Shown: positions 1-7,366 of the stretch, one piece after another | Position numbering within the stretch: position 1 is the stretch's first letter | How the letters are laid out: the number at the start of each line of letters is the position of its first letter | Assembly: GCA_000405605.1 (NCBI GenBank) | Contig: ASPA01000007.1 | Location: 16,919-32,835 of the forward strand | Origin: Atribacteria bacterium SCGC AAA255-G05 | GTDB lineage: Bacteria > Atribacterota > Phoenicimicrobiia > Phoenicimicrobiales > Phoenicimicrobiaceae | DNA: 15,917 nucleotides | Direction of reading: 5' to 3' | Notes under the pieces: generated by a model | What the model saw: only the letters and a program-made list of their open reading frames with translations | What the model was told of the DNA's origin: nothing | The model's database searches: none | Made by a program: the position numbers and the translations under genes

Positions 1-208
1 CGGCTGTTAGCATTAAAGTAAGGTCTTTTTTGGTTGCTTTTTTGCTTACAATACCAACACCAGCCCCTAATTTATGGGGACCAGCATCTGTGGAACCGGC
101 ATCAGCAGCAATAACATGTGGCTTCTTTTCTAAACCTTTCTGAAAAGATTCTGCCGGGAAACCATATCCCAACATCCCTACCGGTGATAGAACTCTTATC
201 TCTTTCAT
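1..208 (-). CDS. AtuA-family protein, 5' portion (partial)
   Basis: This gene runs off the left edge, so only about 69 N-terminal codons are visible. The ATG at 208-206 follows a clear ribosome binding site (GAGGAGATTAT just upstream). The protein begins MKEIRVLSPVGMLGYGFP and continues with VIAADAGSTDAGPHKLGAGV. This matches my recollection of the N-terminus of AtuA (acyclic terpene utilization, DUF1446) proteins, where an ILSP-GMLGYGFP segment is followed by DAGSTDPGP and GAGVS-like text. AtuA itself belongs to acyclic terpene breakdown, but most homologues in anaerobes have no known reaction, so I assign a family and no function. It lies 95 bp downstream of the GntR regulator gene on the same strand and is the most likely target of that regulator besides the regulator itself. 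Family assignment is fairly firm; the role is unknown. Confidence 0.72.
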   Translation of the reverse strand, partial: MKEIRVLSPVGMLGYGFPAESFQKGLEKKPHVIAADAGSTDAGPHKLGAGVGIVSKKATKKDLTLMLTA

Positions 209-303
209 AATATAATCTCCTCACTTCTACTAAATAATATTCTTTTAACATCCTAATCTTTGTTCTACTTTTTCCAATTCTTAATATAATTTTCAATCTA
301 ATT

Positions 304-996
304 TTATATCTTCACCAAAACTTCTCTTACATTCTTTAAATGTTTCAGCATAGTTTCTCCGGCTTTTTTAGCATCATGTTCTTTAATAGCCTGCAATATT
401 GCCTGGTGTTCTTGATATTGTTTTTCTCGTCTTCCTGTTATTTTCCAGGTCTTTCCTCTAGTCTCTTTTAGCAGATCTAAGTGTAATTTTATTATATTTA
501 CAAAAACAAAATTATGAGATGCACTGGCAATAGCTAAATGAAATTCGGTATCTGATTCCGTTTCTTTGCCATGCTTTAGTTCTTCTTCCTCATTTATTTT
601 ATTTAAAGCCTCTTCAATTAATTCTATATCTTCGGGAGTGGCTTTCTGAGCAGCGATTTTAGCAATTTTTACCTCAAACATCTCTCTTGCTTCCAAAAGT
701 TCTAAAATAGATGATTTTTCTAAACTTAAGATAATATTTTCTGTATTATTATGACCATTATTTCTTATTTCGCGAATGTATCTTCCTCCGCCGGGTTTAC
801 TTTTAATTAAACCCCTCGACTCTAAAACCCTAAAGGCCTCTCGTAAAGAGCCCCTACTAATAGATAATTTTTCAGCTAGTTCTCTCTCCGGAGGAAGTTT
901 GTCCCCGGGTTTTAGTTTATTATTTTTAATTAAATTCATAATCTGTTCTATTACGCTTTCATATAAACGAACAGGAGTAATTTCTCTAAATTCCAT
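304..996 (-). CDS. GntR/FadR-family transcriptional regulator (FCD domain)
   Basis: A 230-residue regulator of normal FadR-subfamily length. Residues about 8-75 form the GntR winged helix (LKPGDKLPPERELAEKLSISRG, then LREAFRVLESRGLI, wing PGGGRYI). Residues about 95-225 form the helical FCD ligand domain, with the usual metal-binding set visible: D149 and H153 in DTEFHLAIAS, H197 in EHQAIL and H219 in KHL. The ATG at 996 has a ribosome binding site (AAGAGGT) about 5 bases upstream. FCD regulators normally bind small carboxylates (lactate, glycolate, sugar acids, fatty acyl-CoA); the ligand here cannot be told from sequence. A palindromic operator lies 21-43 bp upstream of the start, which suggests autoregulation. 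The AtuA-family gene follows downstream and may be co-transcribed. Confidence 0.93.
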   Translation of the reverse strand: MEFREITPVRLYESVIEQIMNLIKNNKLKPGDKLPPERELAEKLSISRGSLREAFRVLESRGLIKSKPGGGRYIREIRNNGHNNTENIILSLEKSSILELLEAREMFEVKIAKIAAQKATPEDIELIEEALNKINEEEELKHGKETESDTEFHLAIASASHNFVFVNIIKLHLDLLKETRGKTWKITGRREKQYQEHQAILQAIKEHDAKKAGETMLKHLKNVREVLVKI

Positions 997-1016
997 ACTT
1001 ACCTCTTTTTTAAACT

Positions 1017-1039
1017 ATTGGGTTACTGGGTGACCCAAT
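1017..1039. promoter_or_regulatory. Palindromic operator, probably for the adjacent GntR/FadR regulator
   Basis: A 23-bp inverted repeat with 7-bp perfect arms, ATTGGGT at 1017-1023 and ACCCAAT at 1033-1039, plus two further symmetric pairs near the centre. The core GGGTTAC-TGGGTGACCC also contains the half-site GGGTNAC twice in direct orientation. FadR-subfamily GntR proteins typically bind short palindromes with GT...AC cores. It lies between the ribosome binding site and the AT-rich upstream region of the regulator gene, where it could block transcription. I did not see a second copy elsewhere in the window. Confidence 0.6.
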
Positions 1040-1100
1040 TAACTACTTTTAATATACCACAAAGCATTTCAAAAATCCTTCTTTTTTTTGAAAATATTTT

Positions 1101-1171
1101 AAATTTTCTTTGGAAGTAATTAGAAGTATTATAATATAAAGATAAAACTGAAGATGGGTAGCTAGTTCTCG
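1101..1171 (-). repeat. Terminator-flanking repeat, copy A (3' exon side of the intron)
   Basis: On the minus strand this begins CGAGAACTAGC directly after the intron and continues with CATCTT and TTATCTTTATATTATAATA. It aligns with 3849-3918 (CAAGAACTAACC, CATCTT, TTATCTTTATGTCATATTA): after the CATCTT anchor about 29 of 38 bases match without gaps. Both copies directly follow a 9-bp hairpin with a tetraloop, so the hairpin is part of the repeated unit. It could be a dispersed repeat or a terminator-plus-promoter module. The outer limit is approximate. Confidence 0.55.
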
Positions 1172-1247
1172 ATCGAGTAGGAGGTAGATAATTAATTTAT
1201 CTACCGTCCCCTCACACCACCGTACGTACCGTTCGGTATACGGCGGT
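1172..1247 (-). ncRNA. Group II intron domains V and VI
   Basis: Domain V (1247-1216): ACCGCCGTA pairs with TACGGTGGT (9 bp, one G-U), then TACC pairs with GGTA around a GAAC loop, with a two-base CG bulge on the 3' side. This is the standard domain V shape, with a CGC candidate catalytic triad in the lower stem. Domain VI follows: GGTAGATAA pairs perfectly with TTATCTACC around ATTAA, and the outer helix GAG-GGGA / TCCT-A-CTC leaves A1178 bulged, 7 nt from the 3' end, the normal position for a branch-point adenosine. The maturase stop codon (1250-1248) abuts domain V. Confidence 0.88.
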
Positions 1248-2660
1248 TCACAAAGTACTACGAATTACACAATAACGATTTGTCAAGCTCATAAGACCAA
1301 GGTTAGCCCAGTAGGCATTTGGTAGAGCACTATTTAAAGAGTCACCAGCAATATGCCAGTAAGCTTTTCGGGTACAAGCCAATCTAAGAGCTGCCCAATC
1401 TGGAAGCCCTAATTTAATCAGGTTATGATATTTAGTACGTATCTTCTTCCACTGTTTCCATAGACACATCCGCAACCTTCTTCTAATCCAACCCTCTAAC
1501 ATCTTTAGGATATAGGGGGTATCAGATAAAGAGAAATATTGTATCCAACCTCTTAAGTAGAGATTTAGCCTTAAGATTCGTTTAATTATATTTTGCCCAT
1601 TGCTCCTTGAGGTTATTTGGCGAATTTTACTCTTAAATCTTTTGATGGCTTGAGAGGCTATGCGAATACGGATACCTTCGTGGTAATGGTACAGATTAAA
1701 ACCCAAGAATTTTCTTTTATCGGGTATATCTACTGCACTCTTTTGTAAATTAACTTTTAGTTTTAATTTTACTTTTAAGAAGGTAGTTATACTTTCCATC
1801 ACCCTTTGGCCTGCTCTTTTGCTTTTGAGATAGATATTACTATCATCCGCATACCTAACGAATTTATGGCCTCTTCTTTCTAATTCTTTATCTAAGTCAT
1901 CAAGAATTAAATTGGCAAGTAAAGGACTTAAGGGGCCACCTTGAGGTGTCCCTTTTCCGGTTTGCACTTTAACTCCGTTTATCATAACTCCTGATTGAAG
2001 GTAGAGACGAATTAGTTTTAGTATCCTTTTGTCTTTTACCTTACGGGCAACTCTGGCCATAAGCAGGTCATGGTTTATATGGTCAAAGAATTTCTCTATG
2101 TCTAAATCTACTACCCACTGATACCCTTCTTCTAGGTATTGTTTTGCTTTTGTTATGGCATCATGTGCCTTTCGATTTGGACGAAAGCCGAAACTAAAGG
2201 GAGAAAATCCGGGGTCAAAGATATCTGTCAGTATTTGCAGGAGGGCCTGTTGGATAAGTCGGTCAATGACTGTAGGTATTCCCAATAGCCTCTTTCCTCC
2301 GTTTGGTTTAGAAATCTCTACCCGTAGAACAGGTTGAGGTTTATATTCTCCTTTTAGTAATTGTTCTTTGATTAATAACCAGTTTTGACGAAGATAGGAT
2401 TTAAGGCTTTCTACTGTTAGGTTATCTATACCCGGAGCTCCTTTATTCTTTTCTACCCTCCTTAATGCTTTTAGCATATTTTGTCTAGATAGTACCTCCT
2501 CCATTAAATCGGTATTCTGTTCTCCGCGGGATTTATCTTTGGTTTGTGCCGGATACATACTCGACTCTCCCTGATTAGTCGGCAGCTGCACCGCTTTCTT
2601 TTCAGGGTAGACTCTTCTTAGAGTTTTCTGCCTTTTTAATATGTTTCTCGAACTTACCAT
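1248..2660 (-). CDS. ltrA: Group II intron reverse transcriptase/maturase
   Basis: A 470-residue intron-encoded protein that assists RNA splicing and target-primed reverse transcription of the host intron. Reverse transcriptase blocks appear in order: GIPTVIDRLIQQAL (127-140), FSFGFRPNRKAHDAI (155-169), DLDIEKFFD (185-193), GTPQGGPLSPLLANL (237-251), the catalytic YADD (270-273) and KFLGF (317-321). The maturase X domain follows (about 335-460). No HNH endonuclease domain follows, as expected for class C proteins, which prime from the replication fork. The start is uncertain: the ATG at 2660 has a GAGGGAT site upstream, but the ATG at 2558 (residue 35) also has one (GGGAGAG) and lies closer to the conserved DLMEEVLSRQNM segment. 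All RT blocks are intact with no frameshift, so the protein is probably functional. Confidence 0.93.
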   Translation of the reverse strand: MVSSRNILKRQKTLRRVYPEKKAVQLPTNQGESSMYPAQTKDKSRGEQNTDLMEEVLSRQNMLKALRRVEKNKGAPGIDNLTVESLKSYLRQNWLLIKEQLLKGEYKPQPVLRVEISKPNGGKRLLGIPTVIDRLIQQALLQILTDIFDPGFSPFSFGFRPNRKAHDAITKAKQYLEEGYQWVVDLDIEKFFDHINHDLLMARVARKVKDKRILKLIRLYLQSGVMINGVKVQTGKGTPQGGPLSPLLANLILDDLDKELERRGHKFVRYADDSNIYLKSKRAGQRVMESITTFLKVKLKLKVNLQKSAVDIPDKRKFLGFNLYHYHEGIRIRIASQAIKRFKSKIRQITSRSNGQNIIKRILRLNLYLRGWIQYFSLSDTPYILKMLEGWIRRRLRMCLWKQWKKIRTKYHNLIKLGLPDWAALRLACTRKAYWHIAGDSLNSALPNAYWANLGLMSLTNRYCVIRSTL

Positions 2661-3017
2661 GTTAATCCCTCACTTCATGTTCAGCCCTTCACTGGTGTTA
2701 CCAGCTAATATGGCTTCTGCTGACTTCTGATATATCGCTATGTCAGACCTCCCCAGGTAAGAATAATAGCCTTCACCCCATCTACCTGCTACATCTACCA
2801 CACCATCTTTTGGCAGTATTGGATTTCGTTTTGACCAGCAAACTCATCCAGATTGTATGGCCTTATATGTAGTTCGTGTTCCTCAGGCCGGGGCTTTGCC
2901 GCTGACTTCCTTCAGATTCCACCTCGCGATGGACACCCTTGCTGTTCAGCTAATGGTTGCTACTGCCAACTCCATAGCAGACTTTCACTGCCAAGCTATT
3001 ACCCATGCCAGGCGCAC
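2661..3017 (-). ncRNA. Group II intron 5' RNA region (domains I to IV)
   Basis: These 357 non-coding bases are the 5' structured part of the intron, from GTGCGCC at 3017 to the maturase start, which lies in the domain IV loop. Short complementary segments are plentiful, but I did not fold individual domain I helices. A plus-strand open frame here is a by-product of the structured RNA and not a gene. Confidence 0.75.
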
Positions 3018-3023
3018 TAGAAG

Positions 3024-3045
3024 GAGGTCGGATTCATCCGACCTC
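3024..3045 (-). terminator. DDAH terminator hairpin, T-tract interrupted by the intron
   Basis: On the minus strand GAGGTCGGA-TGAA-TCCGACCTC forms a perfect 9-bp stem with a tetraloop, starting 4 bases after the DDAH stop codon. It is followed by CTTCTA and then the group II intron. Without the intron the tail would be CTTCTACGAG, a weak U-tract. The hairpin has the same shape (9-bp stem, 4-base loop) as the one at 3919-3940. Confidence 0.75.
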
Positions 3046-3049
3046 TAGT

Positions 3050-3814
3050 TCAAAATCTTAAGGACAAACAACTAAGACCTCCGTTCACCTTTCTATATTC
3101 AGATGTGTCAACAACAATTGTTTTAAAACCAGCCTTCTCAATTTTTTCTTTGGTTTTAGGATAACCTGCCGGTACTAATACATAATCATTTACCCTGATA
3201 CAATTAGCTGAATATGTTTCGTCTTCATCAACTAATATTTTATTAAATTTCTTAAATTCTACCTTGTTTATAAATTCACCTGCAACAAGAAGAACATTAT
3301 CCCCTAAATACGCTAACCCATTTTTTAGATGAAGCATTTTTAACATTTCTACAATCGAACCTGACATTCCATATTTTCCCAAAGTTTTTATCAGTTGTTT
3401 TGCCCCTTCTCTGTTGGTTCGCTTTGAAAGCCCGATATAAAAATGATCTTTTACCATCATTACATCTCCGCCCTCAAGGGTTCCGGGTTTTTTTATATAT
3501 TCAAGATTATTATAATATTTTTTAATTACTTCTATTATTTCTTTTTCTTCACCTTTTCTTGACGATGCTCCCGGATTTGTTATCGCTGCAATTTTTTTTG
3601 TACAAACAGCTACATCTTCAACAAAACAAGAATCGGGAAATCTTTCATCTGCTTGCAATACAGTTACTTCAACTCCACAAAATTTCAAAGCCCTGATATA
3701 GGCGTCATGTTGTTTTATGGCTAATCTATCATCCGGTTTCCCCAACTCGGGAGATGAGGTTATGCCATTTACCAATGAATGACCCGGTCTTCTAACAATA
3801 GCATTTTTAAACAT
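3050..3814 (-). CDS. N(G),N(G)-dimethylarginine dimethylaminohydrolase (DDAH)
   Basis: A 254-residue guanidino-modifying enzyme that hydrolyses methylated arginines to citrulline and a methylamine; family relatives include arginine deiminase. The catalytic set lies at the classic DDAH positions: E114 in GTLEGGDVM, H162 in LHLKNGLAYLGDN and C249 in the terminal GGLSCLSLRF. These numbers agree with the Pseudomonas aeruginosa DDAH triad as I remember it. ERFPDSCFVEDVAV (57-70) is the substrate-lid and binding segment. Length is normal. The ATG at 3814 has a moderate ribosome binding site (AAAAGGGAAT, about 8 bases upstream). The gene is isolated between two hairpin terminators and so is probably transcribed alone. 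Free methylarginine is not an obvious bacterial substrate, so the physiological substrate may be arginine-like or imported. The family call is strong. Confidence 0.9.
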   Translation of the reverse strand: MFKNAIVRRPGHSLVNGITSSPELGKPDDRLAIKQHDAYIRALKFCGVEVTVLQADERFPDSCFVEDVAVCTKKIAAITNPGASSRKGEEKEIIEVIKKYYNNLEYIKKPGTLEGGDVMMVKDHFYIGLSKRTNREGAKQLIKTLGKYGMSGSIVEMLKMLHLKNGLAYLGDNVLLVAGEFINKVEFKKFNKILVDEDETYSANCIRVNDYVLVPAGYPKTKEKIEKAGFKTIVVDTSEYRKVNGGLSCLSLRF

Positions 3815-3848
3815 TTAAATATTCCCTTTTGTTTAATAAATTTTAGAT

Positions 3849-3918
3849 ATTTTTAGAAATGATTAAAATTAATATGACATAAAGATAAGAGTAAAGATGA
3901 CGGTTAGTTCTTGAAAAA
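3849..3918 (-). repeat. Terminator-flanking repeat, copy B (intron-free)
   Basis: This is the counterpart of 1101-1171. On the minus strand TTTTTCAAGAACTAACC follows the hairpin at 3919-3940, then CATCTT, then TTATCTTTATGTCATATTA. It lies between the PEPCK gene and the DDAH gene, and also forms the upstream region of DDAH. Because no intron interrupts it, it shows what the intron target looked like before insertion. The outer boundary is approximate. Confidence 0.55.
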
Positions 3919-3940
3919 GGGGGCGGATTTCTCCGCCCCC
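3919..3940. terminator. Bidirectional Rho-independent terminator after PEPCK
   Basis: The plus strand reads GGGGGCGGA-TTTC-TCCGCCCCC, a perfect 9-bp GC-rich stem with a 4-base loop. On the minus strand it is followed by TTTTTC and on the plus strand by TTTTATTT, so it can end transcription in both directions. It lies 69 bases past the PEPCK stop codon and closes the pyrB-amidohydrolase-PEPCK unit. Confidence 0.88.
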
Positions 3941-4008
3941 TTTTATTTAAATTTATTATACAAGAAATAAAGAGAAAAGGAGGATTAATTTTATTATTAT
4001 TTTACTAT

Positions 4009-5847
4009 TTATATATCAAAAAACTTAAAAGGAGAAATTATTTCTTCTCCAAATTTTGTTCTCGTTTCTCTTAATCTCTCGGTTTGTGCTTTTAGCTCTT
4101 CGGTAAAAGCTGCGGGCATCTGGATATTTTCAAATATCTTACTCATCCTCTCCATCTTCTCCAGATATTTTAATACTCTTAAGGAAAATTGCTGTATGTA
4201 TTCAGCCTCGGTATAATCTTTGTCCAGTTCACGGATGAACAATGTTTTTAAATCTTCATATTTTGGTATTAAGCCTACCGGAGTTTCAACGGTTTCAAAT
4301 TCACTATGGACTCTCCCTTCGGCCCAGAGAAGCCATACTTTCTTATCGAGTTTACTGTTTAGATAATTACCGGGTTCGTCTTTTAAGAAATAATTAGTAG
4401 CATAAATTTTGGGGACATCATTAAGGCCCTGGGCAAACTTTAGGTGATTCTCTATGTAGGTCTTAAAAGGCACCGAAATAAAGTCAAGATTGGCCATCGG
4501 ATTATGTTTCCTTACTCCCTGGGCACCGATAGTGGCAGAGGTAGTCTCTGATTCTACAGTAGCGCCGAGGAAAACTCCGTGAGACCAACTGAGAGATTCT
4601 ACTACCGGTATAGTGGTATCAGAATCTCTTCCGCCATAAATAATTGCCTGAACAGGTACACCTGAGGGGTCATTGGCCTTAGGGTCAATATTTTTCAAGG
4701 CATCTAACTTTATGGTATATCTGGCATTTTTATGGGAGCAGTCGATAACATTATCTTCACTATCTTTTTTGCCTTTAAACCATTCTCCTGAATGATTAAT
4801 GCCTTTATCCGGTACATTTTTACCTATACCTAACCAGTAAGGTATATCATCATTGATCAGTACATTAGAAAAAATAAGTTCTCTCGGGGTGATTAAGGCT
4901 TGATATATTAAGGGGTCATCCTGGGGATTTACATCCTGAATGATACCAAATATACCATTTTCGACATTTGCTGCTCTTACTATCCCGTTAATCTTCTTGA
5001 GGTAGGCGATATCATCACCGACTACAGACTGGCCGGGGATCATGGCGGTACTGGTCTTGCCACAGGCACTGGGGAAGGCACCGGTAAAATAGGTAACCCG
5101 ATCTTTTGGACCATGAACGCCCATTATAAACATATGCTCAGCTAACCATTCTTCTTCATTGGCCTTCTTAATAGCTAATCTAAAAGCTAATTTTTTTAAA
5201 CCCAGAGAGTTACCGGCATACTGGTTGTTAACCGAATAAACCCTGTTTTCATCGAGGTCGATGTATATTCTTCGTTTATCTATATCTTTACTTACTCCGT
5301 TTTCTAATCTTCCGGCAGAGTGGAGGAAGAAAAAGAAATCGGGTGAGCCGTTAAGCTTTTTAAATTCTTCATACCCTTGCCGGTAAAGAAGATCCTCACT
5401 ATGGGCCACATAGGCTGAATCGGTAATCTGTAAGGCTTTAAGGGAAAACATAGAATTAGTCGGACCAAGAGAAAAGAATCTCACCAACATCTCTTTCCCG
5501 GCCATGCTGCCATCAAGAAAGGAATTTACTTCTTTAAGCCCTTTATCCTTTTTTATATAATTTACTCCCAAACCCCAATTAACTTCTTCAGATAAAAGGT
5601 ATTTAGTGTGCCCTTTGTCTCTGGCCTGGTCATAATAACCATCAAAGTGAATAGTGTGGCCTTCCATCTTTAATTTATTTTCTTCGCCGATAACAAGGGC
5701 TAATTCTCTTACATAGGCAATATCTTCTTTTGAATCAGTTATCACGGTTACTTTCGCCGGCTTACAAAGCTTTATAGCTTCTTCTACTACTTTTATAGCA
5801 TGTTGATTATTTAATTCTTCTAACTTCTGTAAATCAATTTTATTCAT
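4009..5847 (-). CDS. pckG: Phosphoenolpyruvate carboxykinase, GTP-dependent
   Basis: A 612-residue enzyme interconverting oxaloacetate + GTP and PEP + CO2 + GDP in the cytoplasm. The GTP-type class is shown by the P-loop FPSACGKTSTAMI at 258-270, with the reactive cysteine C262, followed by VVGDDIAYL (276-283), the metal and kinase-2 region. The segment GRDSDTTIPVVESLSWSHGVFLGAT is the counterpart of the GTP-class nucleotide-binding stretch GR...VPLVYEA.SW.HGVFVGA. Length matches the family (about 600-620). The ATG at 5847 has a strong purine-rich site (GAGAGGAAGGAT) 4-5 bases upstream. It is the last gene of a unit with pyrB and a cyclic amidohydrolase (54 bp gap), directly before a strong terminator. 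In that setting it could turn aspartate-derived oxaloacetate into PEP, or supply oxaloacetate for aspartate in the reverse direction. Direction cannot be judged from sequence. Confidence 0.95.
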   Translation of the reverse strand: MNKIDLQKLEELNNQHAIKVVEEAIKLCKPAKVTVITDSKEDIAYVRELALVIGEENKLKMEGHTIHFDGYYDQARDKGHTKYLLSEEVNWGLGVNYIKKDKGLKEVNSFLDGSMAGKEMLVRFFSLGPTNSMFSLKALQITDSAYVAHSEDLLYRQGYEEFKKLNGSPDFFFFLHSAGRLENGVSKDIDKRRIYIDLDENRVYSVNNQYAGNSLGLKKLAFRLAIKKANEEEWLAEHMFIMGVHGPKDRVTYFTGAFPSACGKTSTAMIPGQSVVGDDIAYLKKINGIVRAANVENGIFGIIQDVNPQDDPLIYQALITPRELIFSNVLINDDIPYWLGIGKNVPDKGINHSGEWFKGKKDSEDNVIDCSHKNARYTIKLDALKNIDPKANDPSGVPVQAIIYGGRDSDTTIPVVESLSWSHGVFLGATVESETTSATIGAQGVRKHNPMANLDFISVPFKTYIENHLKFAQGLNDVPKIYATNYFLKDEPGNYLNSKLDKKVWLLWAEGRVHSEFETVETPVGLIPKYEDLKTLFIRELDKDYTEAEYIQQFSLRVLKYLEKMERMSKIFENIQMPAAFTEELKAQTERLRETRTKFGEEIISPFKFFDI

Positions 5848-5901
5848 TTATCCTTCCTCTCTTTCTATTTAAAAATTAACTACAATTTTATTAAAAAATC
5901 A

Positions 5902-7284
5902 TCAACTTCTGTATACTTTTATAATCTCTCCGTATCCCGGAGAAACAGTTATTTTCCCATCATCAAAGACCACTTTTCCTCTAACAATAGTCTTTTCCGG
6001 TTTCCCGTACACTTCCCATCCATCATATACCAGGGCACTTTCTCTGCATTTGGTAAACATTTTATCTTTGGAAATAATGCCTTTTTTGTTGGTGTCAAAG
6101 ATTACAAAATCTGCATCAGAACCAAGGGCAATTGTTCCTTTTTTAGGATATAAATCAAACACTCTTGCCGGATTTTCGCAGATAAGTTCCACCATTCTAT
6201 CTAATTCCATCTTCCCTTCCTTTACTGCTGTAAAAAGCAGGGGCAATCTGGTGGATAAACCCGGGAATCCTGCCGGTGGAGTAAATATATCTTCACTCCC
6301 TCTTTCCTTTTCTTCTTTGGTATAAGGTGCGTGATCGCTCCCGATAATATCTATACTTCCATTATTTACCATTTCCCACATACCCTGCCGCTCCTCTTCA
6401 CTTCTTAAAGGAGGATTACACTTGGCAAATACCCCTACTCCATTAAGAGCATTTTCATTAAGGAATAAGTAATGAGGACAGGTTTCTGCAATAGCATATA
6501 CTCCTTTACATTTTGCTTCATTCACTAATTCTACTACTTCAGGAGTGCTGATATGGCACATTTCTACTTTTGTGCCAATTTTTTCAGCAAAGAGTAATAT
6601 TTTGGAAGTTGTTTCTATCTCTGCTACCGGGGGGCGAGACATGCCGTGATATATCGGAGAAATTTTACCTTCACTTCTTAATCGGGCAATATTTTTATTT
6701 ATCATATCGTTATTTTCTGCGTGAAAACCTATCATTACCCCCGTCTGTGCTACTTTTTCCATCAGCTCGTATTGGTCTCCGGTGTTTGGTGCAGTAAGCC
6801 CGATAAACTCCTCTTTTCTTCCCGGAGGAGCCTCATGCAGAAAGGTTTTAAAAGCCACAATGCCCGATTTTGCACAGGGAATAATATCATCCAGGCAATC
6901 TGTCCCCGCTGCTCCAAAAAAAGCTATATCGACCACAGCTTCTTTTTCGGCAATGTCCATTCTTCTCTTTACTATTTCAGGGGAATGTGGAGGGGGAACA
7001 GAGATAGGCATTTCAATTACGGTAGTAACGCCGCCCAAAGCAGCATCTTTTGTGCCGCTTTCAAAGGTTTCCCTTTCATCATGACCCGGAGCCCTGATAT
7101 GAACATGGGGGTCAACAGTACCGGGTAAAACCATTTTCCCTTCTGCGTCAATAACTTCATCAGCCTCTAATTTTTCTTTGCTTATGGCAGTAATTATTCC
7201 ATCTTTTATCCCTATATAACAATCTATCAATCTGCCATCTGTAAATACTTTATCTGATTTGATTACGAGGTTAAACTTATTCAT
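5902..7284 (-). CDS. Cyclic amidohydrolase, dihydroorotase/allantoinase family
   Basis: A 460-residue member of the metal-dependent amidohydrolases that open cyclic ureides. The two-metal site is complete: H60 and H62 (DPHVHIRAPG), K146 (carbamylated lysine, AFKTFL), H188 (GFHAENND), H244 (MCHISTPE) and D317 (GSDHAP). AETCPHYLFL (266-275) and NPPLRS (290-295) are shared by dihydroorotases and allantoinases. It sits directly behind pyrB (82 bp gap), which favours carbamoyl-aspartate/dihydroorotate chemistry. However, two residues used by type I dihydroorotases for the orotate carboxylate appear replaced: MPN becomes MPI (I94) and DHAPH becomes DHAPY (Y321), while R64 is kept. It is also longer than usual type I dihydroorotases (about 425). 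The ATG at 7284 follows CGGAGGATAATTT. Dihydroorotase, allantoinase or hydantoinase all remain possible. Confidence 0.85.
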   Translation of the reverse strand: MNKFNLVIKSDKVFTDGRLIDCYIGIKDGIITAISKEKLEADEVIDAEGKMVLPGTVDPHVHIRAPGHDERETFESGTKDAALGGVTTVIEMPISVPPPHSPEIVKRRMDIAEKEAVVDIAFFGAAGTDCLDDIIPCAKSGIVAFKTFLHEAPPGRKEEFIGLTAPNTGDQYELMEKVAQTGVMIGFHAENNDMINKNIARLRSEGKISPIYHGMSRPPVAEIETTSKILLFAEKIGTKVEMCHISTPEVVELVNEAKCKGVYAIAETCPHYLFLNENALNGVGVFAKCNPPLRSEEERQGMWEMVNNGSIDIIGSDHAPYTKEEKERGSEDIFTPPAGFPGLSTRLPLLFTAVKEGKMELDRMVELICENPARVFDLYPKKGTIALGSDADFVIFDTNKKGIISKDKMFTKCRESALVYDGWEVYGKPEKTIVRGKVVFDDGKITVSPGYGEIIKVYRS

Positions 7285-7366
7285 AAATTATCCTCCGTAT
7301 TGTTACTCTTCAACTGTTAGTTTATATTATAACCTAATACTGCTTCATAAAAAAATTATTTTTGGA

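Larger units (their letters stand above)
1172..3017 (-). mobile_element. Group II intron, class IIC type, full length (1846 bp)
   Basis: The 5' end at 3017 reads GTGCGCCTGGCATGGGT, the usual start of IIC introns. The 3' end at 1172 reads CCTCCTACTCGAT and ends in the group II AY dinucleotide. A canonical domain V and domain VI lie at the 3' end and a maturase gene lies inside. The ends are supported independently: removing 1172-3017 leaves TTCTA joined to CGAGAACTAGC, which aligns without gaps to TTTTTCAAGAACTAAC at the intron-free repeat copy (about 3905-3918). The insertion lies 6 bases after a GC-rich hairpin at 3024-3045, in what would have been the terminator T-tract. That is the known target preference of IIC introns. 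Intact RNA ends plus an intact reading frame suggest a recently active element. Confidence 0.92.

Noticed and set aside
102..296. A 64-codon minus-strand open frame across the AtuA start
   Set aside because: It runs in a different frame from the AtuA-like protein, includes the non-coding gap with its ribosome binding site, and shows no recognisable sequence.
2857..3048. Plus-strand open frame of 63 codons inside the intron 5' region
   Set aside because: It lies antisense to structured intron RNA and crosses the intron boundary and the terminator hairpin, so it is a by-product.
6050..7128. Several plus-strand open frames opposite the amidohydrolase gene
   Set aside because: The minus-strand frame has the full set of family motifs and a ribosome binding site; the opposite frames show none.
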